Assembly: GCF_024139115.2 (NCBI RefSeq)
Contig: NW_026943605.1
Coordinates: 248,001 to 312,000 of the forward strand
Direction: 5' to 3'
Source of the DNA: Armigeres subalbatus
Taxonomy: Eukaryota > Arthropoda > Insecta > Diptera > Culicidae
Length of the DNA stretch: 64,000 bases
The translations under genes were made by a program, and so were the position numbers. Shown piece after piece: positions 55,576 to 64,000 of the stretch; position 1 is the first letter of the stretch; each line of letters opens with the position of its first letter. Under the pieces are notes generated by a model. The model had not been told where the DNA came from and ran no database searches. It saw only the letters and a list, made by a program, of their open reading frames with translations.

Positions 55576-56237
55576 CTGGTCACTTTTCCCAGTTCACCTG
55601 AGCTTTTTATTTATCTATATTCACCCGAGCCTTCTATCGAAACACTTTTATTATCCTCTCAATCTCCATGTTTTAAGCTTATTTTAAATGCGTTAGAAAG
55701 TCATGAAAACTTTGTTGTCTCGAATAAGAGATCATTGAAAAGCTAATTTTGTATTTTTTCTTCTAATCTACACGTTGAAATGGTTCGATACTTCTGGTTA
55801 TATAGGTGAAAACATCTGAAAAGCTTAAGGTAGCCATTTTGAACCGTTCTCCCCTACTAACGAATACTAGCAAAAAACTACGTCATATCTATAGTAAATC
55901 GATCGAAGAGGGTTGGGAAAGCATGAAACGCAACGCACCCAATAAATAAAGTATTCTCCGTTTCAAGCAACACATGTTTTCTGGCTCCTTGAAAATCACT
56001 GAACAACTTTTTCTGTTACTAATACTTATTGGACAATCTTTGGGGATCCCGATTTGGTTTGATACCATTAGATAAATAAAATGCGGCTTGAAAGTTTTCG
56101 ACAATCTATAGAAACTAGAAATCAGGTGTTACCAAAACGGGAGAGCACTGTGTTTTAATAACTAACAGACAAACTCCATAACAGCTGAATTAGCAACTGT
56201 ATCTTTGTTTAAAGAAAATCATGAATTACTAGAAATA
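55576..56237. other. spacer DNA
   Basis: No supported gene or repeat. The minus frame at 55889-56104 has no domain. Confidence 0.4.
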
Positions 56238-56431
56238 CAGTCAAACCTCCATGAGTCGATGTTCTATGACTCGATATCGACTCATGGAAGCAAATTGTGC
56301 CATATTAAAAAATATTTTCTGGGTTGCTGCGATGGTCCCTTCAAACAGTTTTCCTCGGATTTTCTTTTCCACATCTCGATATTTCTATAAGTCGATGGTC
56401 CCTTCAATATCGACTCATGGAGGTTTGACTG
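56238..56431. mobile_element. 194-bp pogo/Tigger-like MITE
   Basis: CAGTCAAACCTCCATGAGTC and GAT (23 bp) at the left are repeated exactly, inverted, at the right. TA flanks both ends (56236-56237, 56432-56433). CAGT-starting ends with a TA target are typical of pogo-type mariners. Within the left half the GAGTCGAT motif is repeated in both orientations. No transposase. Confidence 0.82.
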
Positions 56432-56519
56432 TACTACAAAATACTATTGCGGGACAATGAGTAATACTATCGCAAAGTTTAGAGTTAGTCACCCCTTGTT
56501 GCAAGATGTCTCAGCTAAC

Positions 56520-56800
56520 TGATTATTCCTTTTGCACTAGCGCCGCCAAGCGGTTGAATTTTAAACTAAACCTGTAAAATTACTTTCACCAACCGAACAA
56601 CTATGTAGAAGACGACAACTTTCTAATCTAATCTTAATCTTACATATTGCGAGATTTCCCACTATACAAATAATTCCTCATATACTAGTGCCACCAAGCG
56701 GATAAATTCCAGGTTAAACATACCTCTATCATGATGATTCTTACAAGCAGAATGGATTTGTAGACCGCGGTAACTTTCTAAATCTACCTTCCCGAAGGTT
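56520..56800 (-). repeat. two diverged 143-bp satellite units, inverted
   Basis: CACTAGCGCCGCCAAGCGG at about 56538 and CTAGTGCCACCAAGCGG at about 56685 are the inverted GCGGCGCTAGTG landmark, ~147 bp apart, with GAACAACT and CGACAACTTTCTAA-type blocks between. They have the opposite orientation to 53030-54790. Confidence 0.65.
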
Positions 56801-57006
56801 GCTTAAGTAAATTGTCCCGTGGTTACCCTGTTATGGCCAAAAATGACCGGAAATAGTTTTGTTTAAATCATTAAGGAGTACACGTTGGTTTCATGTCAAA
56901 ATATACCAGCGTGCGTTAGTGTTGATCTTAATCTGAAACTTAAATTAGAATTAAAAGAAACATTAATGGTGGTGACAAAATAACAAGTGACGTGCTCGAG
57001 TGTTAA

Positions 57007-57036
57007 GAGACCTACAGCTCTAGGCTGGCTCATCTC
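57007..57036 (-). repeat. retroposon 3'-end hairpin, diverged copy 3
   Basis: On the minus strand GAGATGAGCCAGCC TAGAGCTGTAGGTCTC matches the hairpins at 5363 and 29306 in the CCAGCC/GGCTG-type core, but lacks the AATAAAGAC tail. Confidence 0.45.
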
Positions 57037-57039
57037 TAA

Positions 57040-58039
57040 GGGGTTTTCAACTAAAAATATGGTATGGACTTGTTAATGCAGACAAGTATCTGCTATTATT
57101 ATTCGAGATGATCATTGCAAGCGCATAGTGGGAGTATTTTGTTTATATTTTGATTCATACAAAAAATACGAAGTATAAAAACGAAATACGAAAAAATCCA
57201 TTTTTCATATCGATAATTTAGACGATTTCCACTCTTTTCAAGCTACTAAACCAACGTAAGATGACCAATAAAGGTATTGAAATTTGCGTTCCAATGGATT
57301 TTCACGGCATTTTATGCTTGAACTTAGTATTACATAGGTAGGTACTGTAGTTAGATCAAACCATGATTTACCGGTTAGTTAAAACAATGCTATGGTGCGA
57401 ATTACAGTTATATATTTCAGGTTTTTACAATGCGATTAAGCATACCAGAGTAATTACATGATGTTTTCAAGAAGATAATGAACGAAGTGTTCATGTAAAG
57501 TAAAGTTTGTTGCTGTAAAATGTTTCTATACATAAAATAATTAGACATACAATAATCAACGACACGCCAAACACCTTCATTTTGGTTCAAACAATCAATG
57601 ATTCGATACACTACACCCACCCTATTCCACTGTGGTATAACGATCTCTTCCGGTTCGGCTCTCTTCCGTTTACTACAAAGCGAACTGACAAAGCTGATCA
57701 AAACAATACAAAGCTGCTACAGCCGTACAGCTCAAAGCAGCACATGTGACCGCCTCATGAGCTGTGTTTCATGATAAGTCACATGTGAAACAGTAGCATG
57801 ATGCACACTCTTGGACGAATGCGATGCGTTATTGAATCGCATTGCACTCGGAATTGTCATGTACGTGAGAGGCGACAGAGAGAAATACAGAGAGACCGTA
57901 AATGTCTCATCTCACCTACACGGACTAACTGTGACCGTGTGACAAATTTTGATGTGGCTCATAATGCGCAATGTGCGCTCTGGAAGCCTGTTTGCAATTA
58001 ACAGAGTTAAGTCACTCTGATTTTTTTTTCATTTGTTTT
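57040..58039. other. no recognised gene
   Basis: The minus frame at 57417-57701 (94 codons, begins with a basic KRKRAEPEE patch) is unplaced. CACATGTGA motifs repeat at about 57743 and 57779. Confidence 0.35.
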
Positions 58040-58350
58040 TTTACCGTGTTTTGCCTCTCTCGTACTCCAAGGTTAATGCTCATTCCAAAAACGAATGTTT
58101 GATAGAAGGCCCGGAGACCCCTAGTGGTATATATCAACTAACTCAGCGCGAAGAATTGAGGTGATGTCTGTATGTGTGTGCATGCGCGTCTGTATGTATG
58201 TGCGCAAAAGAACGCAATCGCCATTTAGACACTTATTTGTGTCCGATTTTCTCGCAACAAGTTTCATTCGACGGGAAATCTAGTCCCATCGTTTCCTATT
58301 GAAAATGGGTCAGACTGAACTATGCGCTCAAAGGGTATGGTCAAAATACA
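58040..58350 (+). repeat. dispersed mosquito repeat (GAGGTGATGTCTGTGTG family), copy 3
   Basis: GCCTCTCTCGTACTCCAAGG, AGAAGGCCCGGAGACCCCTA, AATTGAGGTGATGTCTGTAT and CAACAAGTTTCATTCGACGG follow the same order as at 29745. The right end is lost. Confidence 0.75.
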
Positions 58351-59305
58351 TTTATTGGTAATAACTTCGACTTTATTTATAACCATTTGAGCTCATTTAA
58401 TTAACTTTTCAAAGGAGTAAATGAATAATGCAATGCAGCACAACGGTAACGGAAGGATTTAACAGTTCGCTCATATATTTCCTGTCAAATTTTACTGTTT
58501 CCGTCGCCATTCCGCTGAAATGCGTTTGGGGCTTGAGTGGTTTGAGTCATTCTCTAAACCTAATTTTCTGAGCTATTCATTAGCTACTGATGGAGAACTA
58601 AATATGAAAACAAATCAAAAGTAATTCAAATAGTGTTGTTATTTAAATTAAAAGAATTTTGCTTTTCGGAAGAATGGAGCATTCTTACATTCCACAATGA
58701 ATGTCCACATTTTTTGAGAATATATTAATCTCATTTTTTGAATAACTTGTACACGTAAAAATGTCATGGGATTGCGATTTCTAATTTGCTAATACCCTTT
58801 TTCAAAAGTTATTTTCAATTCTGATTATTTGATTAACATTTAATGCTTTATGATCCTTCAGATCCTAGTACTTTGTCAAACAAATTGTTCTAAATACAAA
58901 TTGTGAGGCATGAGAGTGAAAAAAAAAAACTATCACGGAATGTCATGAAATTAATGTCATTTAACATGATCGCCGCCATAATGTCCATAAATTGCTGAAC
59001 TTAGTTTTTTGTACAGCCCCTTCCTTCTCCTTAAGAAAACGCACGAAATTTCAACTTCCCAAATAGGTTTGCTTTGTCACGTTAATCGAACCTATGAAAA
59101 AAATAATTACGTAATTCATAGACGATCCCCAAAGGGGGGGGGGGGTTGGAATTTGTATATTCATGCTATTTCGACCATACACAGCTAAAACTAAGTGGAA
59201 AATCACTTTAAAAGTCCAATTTTATTTTTGACCGCTCGCTTGTATGGGGATCCCCCATAGTGGATCTGTTTGAGCTGTACCGCTTACAAGGTTTGTGCCA
59301 GCTGG
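58351..59305. other. spacer DNA with a G12 run
   Basis: No gene. Twelve consecutive G at 59134-59145. The DNA is otherwise AT-rich. Confidence 0.45.
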
Positions 59306-59309
59306 ATTT

Positions 59310-60427
59310 GAGAAAATTATAGAACCAAATACCTACAATAGGTTTCCATCAAGCTGCTTTCTTACCAGAAAGATCAATCATTGATCTTCTGCACGTGTTG
59401 CAGCGAGTCTTACAAGAGAGATGGAATGGTGGAGAATCTACATTGGTAATTGTAGTGAATACGATCCATCTGATAATTTAAAATATGTTTAAATATTTAT
59501 CTGAGTGCTGTCAACATCTCATGTCTACAAAGTCCATTGCTGCAAAGCTTTCAATGAAAGCGCACGTTCATGAGCAGATTGACGAATGCGACAAACGTTA
59601 TTGAATCCTGAGGGATGCGACTCGTGATCGTGTCTGAAGGAATGAAGAGTTAAGTAGAATGGAGGTATGAAAGAGATGGAATGCGAATGTGACGATCTGT
59701 GCCGGACGGACGGAAGCTTGAGAAAGCAAAAGTGTGCATGAGAGATTCAGTCTATTGATTATGTTATATTCGAATGGTTGTGGTTTTTTTAATTCGTGTT
59801 CACGCGAGTGTCATGACTCTTCGGCTGAGTCAGATGCGTATACGACAGTAATGTCTTCGGATATTGAAAAGGCTTTCGATCGAGCATCGTTGGATCCATT
59901 GTCTGCTATATCAAGAGGTATTTTACCGAACTAGATTTGAAGAAACTGAAGCATACCCATTGATTACATATTGATTTCAGGAAAGGGTGCACCGGATTTA
60001 TTTATTAATCGAAGTTTGGAGTGTTTGCGGGTCGAAAGACAGCAGATTCTTTGTGGGAGGATCAGCTGCCCAGGCCAATTCAACATCGTCGGCTGATAAA
60101 GCAAGGTTGTCCTTTGTCTCCATATATTTTTAATCTAATGGAGGCCGTATTGAAATCGGTTGCAAATGTTATTCCAAATTTGTGGTTAAGGCAGACTGAT
60201 ACCCTTTCGCTTCCAATTATCGTTGGCAACGTTGAAGATTAGGGAATAATACTGGCGCCGACCAAAGGGTATTTGGCGTATGTTGGACTCAACTTCAAGT
60301 GTTAGGTTTTAATCAAAAAATGCACCGGAGACGCTTTGTCCGAAATACTAATTGGTGGACTATTGTATCAGGCGACAGAGCCTTAAGGTATTTGGGGATC
60401 AAACCCCACCGAAGGGAGTGGTTACCT
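59310..60427 (+). pseudogene. L1/Tx1-like RT relic, split by an insertion
   Basis: Plus strand: HQAAFLPERSIIDLLHVLQR then VLQERWNGGESTLVIV (about 59348-59455) is the RT fingers/palm entry. Next comes VMSSDIEKAFDRASLDPLS (about 59850-59905), the D-containing catalytic box A, and RRLIKQGCPLSPYIFNLMEA (about 60082-60142), the QGCPLSP box. Between the first two pieces ~350 bp (about 59465-59825) is foreign. The YADD box cannot be found intact. NL-B interrupts the relic at 60428. Confidence 0.65.
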
Positions 60428-61297
60428 TATTATTATTTATTCAGACTAAGGCCGAAGTGGCCTGTGCGTATATAAGAGTCTTCTCCATTCGGCTGATGCA
60501 ACTCGTGGTTCATTCGCCTCCTCCACGTACCGTCCGCCATCTGCACCCCACCATAGATAGTACGCAGCACTTTCGGCATCTTCAAGTGCGCGTTGGTCCT
60601 CCACGAGCATCGTCCAGGTCTCGTGTCCGAAGAGAACTACCGGTCTAATCAGCGTTTTGTAGATTGTCAGTTTGGTACGGCGGCGAACTCCTTTCGATCG
60701 GAGCGTCTTGCGGAGTCCAAAGTACGTACGATTTCCAGCCGCTATGCGTCTCCGAATTTCTCTGCTGGTATCATTTTCGGCAGTCACCAGTGAACCCAAG
60801 TACACATATGCTTCTACCACCTCGATTTCGTCACCACCGATGCAAACTCGTGGTGGGTGGCTCACATTGTCTTCTCTTGAACCTTTTCCTATCATGTACT
60901 TCGTCTTCGACGTGTTGATGACAAGTCCGATCCGCTTAGCTTCCCTCTTCAGTCTGATGTAGGCCTCCTCCATCTTCTCAAAGTTACGTACCATAATATT
61001 TATGTCGTCGGCGAAACCAAATAGCTGGACGGACTTATTGAAAATTGTACCACTCGTGTTAATCCCTGCTCTTCGTATTACCCCTTCCAAAGCGATGTTG
61101 AATAGTAAACACGAAAGACCATCACCTTGCCGTAACCCTCTGCGGGTTTCGAAGGGACTCGAGAATGCCCATGAAACTCGAACTACGCACATCACCCGAT
61201 CCATCGTCGCTTTGATCAACCGTGTCAGTTTATCTGGAAATCCGTGTTCGTGCATTAGCTGCCATAGATGGTCCCGATCGATTGTATCATATGCGAG
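60428..61297 (-). pseudogene. NL-B copy 3, RT part
   Basis: Minus strand: YDTIDRDHLWQLMHEHGFPD, RRGLRQGDGLSCLLFNIALE, LFGFADDINIMVRNFEKM, YVYLGSLVTAENDTSREIRR and TLIRPVVLFGHETWTMLVED, all uninterrupted. The catalytic box reads FADDIN. A deletion near 60500-60510 removes most of the C-terminal tail and leaves CCGAATGGAGAAGACTC directly behind. The 5' side ends abruptly at 61297 in the polypurine tract, so the 438-codon open frame (60446-61762) is a chance fusion of RT with translated polypyrimidine. Protein similarity to the copy at 22850-23510 is very high. Confidence 0.82.
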
Positions 61298-62405
61298 TAA
61301 GTAGTGAGAGGTAAATAAAAAGTGAAAATGAAAAAAGAAGAAAGGAGGAAACATATATAGTAGAAAAGAGAAAGGAAGAAAGAAAAAGAAAAGAAGAGGA
61401 AAAAAGAACAAAGAAAGAAAGAAGAAAGAAGATGGAAGAAGGAAAAAAGAAGGAAGGAAGAAACAAGGAAAATAGAAGAAGGGAGAAAGAAGAAAGGAAT
61501 AAGAAGAAGAAAAGACACAATGAAGCAAAACAAAAGAAAGAAGGAGAAATAAGTAACGGGCAAAGAGAAGAAAGATGGAAGAAATGAGGAAGAAAGAAGA
61601 AATAAAGAAGAAAGATGAAAGAAATAAAGAAATAAAGAAGAGATAAATAAGGAAGAAAGAAGGAGGAATTATGAAAGAAGGAAGGAAGGAAGAAAGAAGG
61701 ATGAAAGAAGGAAGAAGAAGAAAAGAAGAAACAAAGCAAATAGGAAGAAACACAGGAAACAAGAAGGAAGAAAACAGAAATAATGGAGAAAAAAGGAGGA
61801 AAGAGAGAAGAAATAGAGAAGAAAGAAAGGAGAAAAAAGTAGGAAGAAAGTAGGAAGAAAGAAGGAAAAAAGAAAGTAAAAAGGAAGAAGAAAGAAGGTG
61901 GAAAGAAGGAATGAAGACGGAAGAAAGAAAAAAGAAAAAAGGAAGTACGGAAGAACAAAGAAATAAAGAAGAAAGAAAGAAGAAAAAAAGAAGGAAGGAA
62001 GGAAAAGAATAAAAAAGAAGGAAAAAAAACTAGGAAAAAAGAAAAAATACAAAAGAAAGCAAGAAAGAAGGATGAAAAAAGGAAGAAAAAAGAAAAAAGA
62101 AAGAGAGAAGCAAAAATAAAGAGTAAAGAAGGAAAAAAGGAAGAAAGCAAAAAGAAAGAAGCAAGAAAAACTGGAAACAGAAAGGAAGAAAAAGAAGGGG
62201 AGGAGAGAAAGAAGAAAGAGAAAAAAAATAAGGAAGAAAGAAGGAAGAAAGGAGGAAAAAAAGAAGAAAGAAAGAAGAAAGCAAGTAGGAAGAAAGAAGG
62301 GAAAAAGAAGGAAGAAATAAGGAAGAAAAAAGGTAGAAAGAAGGAAGAAAGATGAAGGAAGGAAGAAAAAAGGAAAAAAAAGAAAGAAGTGAGAAATAAA
62401 GAAGA
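61298..62405. repeat. 1.1-kb polypurine tract (GAA/GGAA-rich)
   Basis: The plus strand is almost purely A and G for over 1100 bases, mostly GAAGAAAGAAGGAAGAAA-type runs with rare T or C. Minus frames rich in F, S and L (up to 390 codons) arise because polypyrimidine has no stop codons; they are not genes. Such a tract can form triplex DNA. It lies at the broken 5' edge of NL-B. Confidence 0.9.
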
Positions 62406-62815
62406 TGAAATATGGAGGGTGTAACCGTTCGCGAAGGGTTTCGAGGTGATTTTAAACACGGTGGCTTAAGCGCCACTCTCGAAGAGAGACCACCGGTCGT
62501 GTTCCCTATTTGCCCGACTTTTACAGACCCTTTACCTCTGGGGACTCTCGAACGGTCGCTGGCTCCAAAATTACTTACGCTTAATATTCTTTCCCCACTT
62601 CCCACCTACATGAACTCGCTCAACCCACTGAAAAAGAACGGAAAGCAACTTTCGAAGACAACTTTAGACTGTAGCCACGGCAAACGCAATGGGAGTGAAT
62701 TTTCCCAGCCCCGTGAAACGCAAAACAACTAAAACTCAAGCTAACTTCTTCAAATTACTTAACGGCATTTATTCTTTAATTCGGGTTGGACGTATCGGTA
62801 CGGAATGGGAAAAGA
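62406..62815. other. unique-looking DNA before repeat R copy B
   Basis: Plus frames at 62412-62732 and 62689-62883 overlap and show no domain. The GC content is higher than in typical spacer. It may be the upstream part of repeat R, which is not conserved at copy A. Confidence 0.3.
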
Positions 62816-63496
62816 GAGCTAATCATGGCCATGAAAATACAAGCTCACATACCTGCGCAGGGTTTTGCTTCTCGATGCACTGATGCGAATACTCCGCCGG
62901 GAAGATGGCGACGATGTCCTCCGACCAGGTTGTGGCGATGGCGGCCGATTGGCTTTGCCGCAGATGCTGCAGATTGGCGCGCAGCGATGGAGGTCGAGCT
63001 CGAGCGATATGGCCGAAACTAAAGATGCGGAGGGAGTGGCGGCTGGACGGAAGGCTTCCGATTTCGGATTCGAGTAAGGTCCGGAATAACCGTTCCCTCA
63101 AGTTAGTAGCTTCTTCTCCCTGGCATCCCGGCTTCGCGTACCTTTCCGGTTCACCGAGCGAAGATTAAAGGAAGACTACTAACCGTCGGTTCGGGTTCGG
63201 TCCAGCGTACGATTAATGACGACGTACGGGGACCGCACTCTCGGGACTGATCCACGGGAATTGGCTTGGGGATCTTACCTTCGACGGTTGATTGGCGACC
63301 GCCGAGTTTTCGCTTTTAGACGAGCGACTTCACTCCTCCTCCGTTTAACTACCTTTGCAGGCGGGCCTTAACGCACGCTCGAGCTCTCGATATCCGTTGG
63401 ACGAAATGGCGGGCCCTGTAGACGCCACACGTATTCCCGTACCCGACTCCGGTAGAATACACAAATTCCAGCCCGTACCAAAAAGCGCAATGCGCT
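62816..63496 (+). repeat. GC-rich repeat R, copy B
   Basis: Second copy of the repeat at 17412-18045, about 95% similar by eye. At 63406 an ATG opens MAGPVDATRIPVP then SGRIHKFQPVPKSA, conserved with copy A, which has a stop (TAG) after SGRIHKI. A CCTTTGCAGG acceptor-like site lies just upstream (63354-63363). Copy B continues into a new open frame, so it may be the more complete copy. Confidence 0.6.
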
Positions 63497-63553
63497 TTTT
63501 GTACGTTTCGCTAAACAAACTCGGTGTTCGCGGAATTCAAAAAACACGTCCTA

Positions 63554-63877
63554 ATGACGTCTGCTACGTTAACTATTAGTCAAACTAGCCAAACTCAACT
63601 TAAAATACTGAAAAACTTCGTAGCCTACTCGCAAACACTTCTGATTACCAGCCGTTCACTTAGCGAAATGATCGAGTTCTTGTCTGAATTTTATAAAGAA
63701 ACTTATCCTTTTGAAAAGTCGTCAATTATTTTAAATTTGCGCCAAATAAATTTGAAATGGCGACAAAGAGTGCGCGCCTTCGGTGAGTCGATAAAAAACG
63801 AGCACATGAGAACACTACAACAGTACATGGTCAATTTCTATTTGGATAATAATTTAGTCAAGACACAAACCTCGTAA
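63554..63877 (+). CDS. small hypothetical protein or gag fragment
   Basis: From the ATG at 63554, 107 codons run open (MTSATLTISQTSQTQLKIL to NNLVKTQTS), with a predicted helical, basic character (RQINLKWRQRVRAFGE). AAATAAAAAT, a poly(A)-signal-like sequence, follows 10 bp after the stop. The frame extends upstream to 63524. A one-base slip could join it to the MAGPVDATRIPVP frame of repeat R, making a single ~160-residue product. I do not recognise the family. It may be a retroelement gag start or a host exon; the codons are less AT-biased than the flank. Confidence 0.3.
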   Translation: MTSATLTISQTSQTQLKILKNFVAYSQTLLITSRSLSEMIEFLSEFYKETYPFEKSSIILNLRQINLKWRQRVRAFGESIKNEHMRTLQQYMVNFYLDNNLVKTQTS

Positions 63878-64000
63878 TCGACATACAAATAAAAATTCAA
63901 ATTTCTTTTCGTCCGGTTTGCAAGTTATTTACGTAATGTAATGTTTCACTATTTGAGTAATTCCAAATAACTTTAATTTATGATTTTACTTAAAAAGAGA

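Noticed and set aside
57417..57701. Minus ORF with a basic N-terminus as a possible gene
   Set aside because: 94 codons, AT-rich tail, no recognised domain, no promoter or poly(A) evidence.
61287..62459. 390-codon minus ORF rich in F, S and L, looking like a membrane protein
   Set aside because: It is translated polypyrimidine from the GAA/GGAA tract; no stop codons arise in pure pyrimidine DNA.
1..64000. Endogenous RNA-virus copies, which are common in Aedes
   Set aside because: I looked for polymerase or nucleoprotein-like frames and saw none that I can support; all RT frames belong to retrotransposons.

Overview
The window looks like a repeat-choked stretch of a mosquito genome, most likely Aedes. 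The reasons are AT-rich spacer DNA, almost no sustained coding capacity, several non-LTR retrotransposon families with FADD-type reverse transcriptases, Ty3/gypsy relics, a young tRNA-derived SINE family and many nested TIR elements (hAT, piggyBac-like, pogo-like, possible CACTA-like). I found no host protein-coding gene I can name, and no rRNA or tRNA gene. The species call is inference from element content, not from a marker gene.

Layout. 0-3 kb: a Ty3/gypsy relic on the minus strand (gag, protease, RT) cut by two SINE copies; its RT carries a 72-bp GT..AG block that looks like an intron. 3-10 kb: AT-rich DNA with a TA-flanked TIR element and a 1.5-kb TIR element. 10-15 kb: a 2.8-kb hAT-type element with an 8-bp target duplication and older elements nested inside, then a non-LTR RT of family NL-A and a 100-bp-arm inverted repeat. 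16-20 kb: dispersed repeats, a 78-bp hairpin transposon with CATA duplications, and a second gypsy relic with LTR, tRNA-Ser primer-binding site and a SINE inside gag. 20-29 kb: family NL-B, then a broken family NL-C element on the minus strand interrupted by a 945-bp TIR element whose exact insertion point can be read. 29-38 kb: dispersed MITE-like repeats, two head-to-head NL-D copies and an R1/LOA-like element whose ORF1 is joined to the tail of ORF2 by internal deletion.

41-51 kb: a second NL-A copy, a 1.25-kb palindrome made of short GGCCGAA tandem units, L1/Tx1-like relics and the most complete NL-C copy. 52-57 kb: a SINE, a palindromic MITE family, a ~143-bp satellite interrupted by a TTAA-flanked piggyBac-like element and a second MITE, a ~150-bp tandem array and a pogo-like MITE. 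59-64 kb: an L1/Tx1-like RT relic, an NL-B copy fused by chance to a 1.1-kb polypurine tract, and the second copy of a GC-rich repeat followed by a small open frame.

The genes do not form a pathway. What the window records is layered transposition: at least eight insertions have target-site duplications readable by eye, several nested two deep. Family names NL-A to NL-D are my own labels. Many long open frames here (polypurine tract, GGCCGAA palindrome) are composition artefacts.
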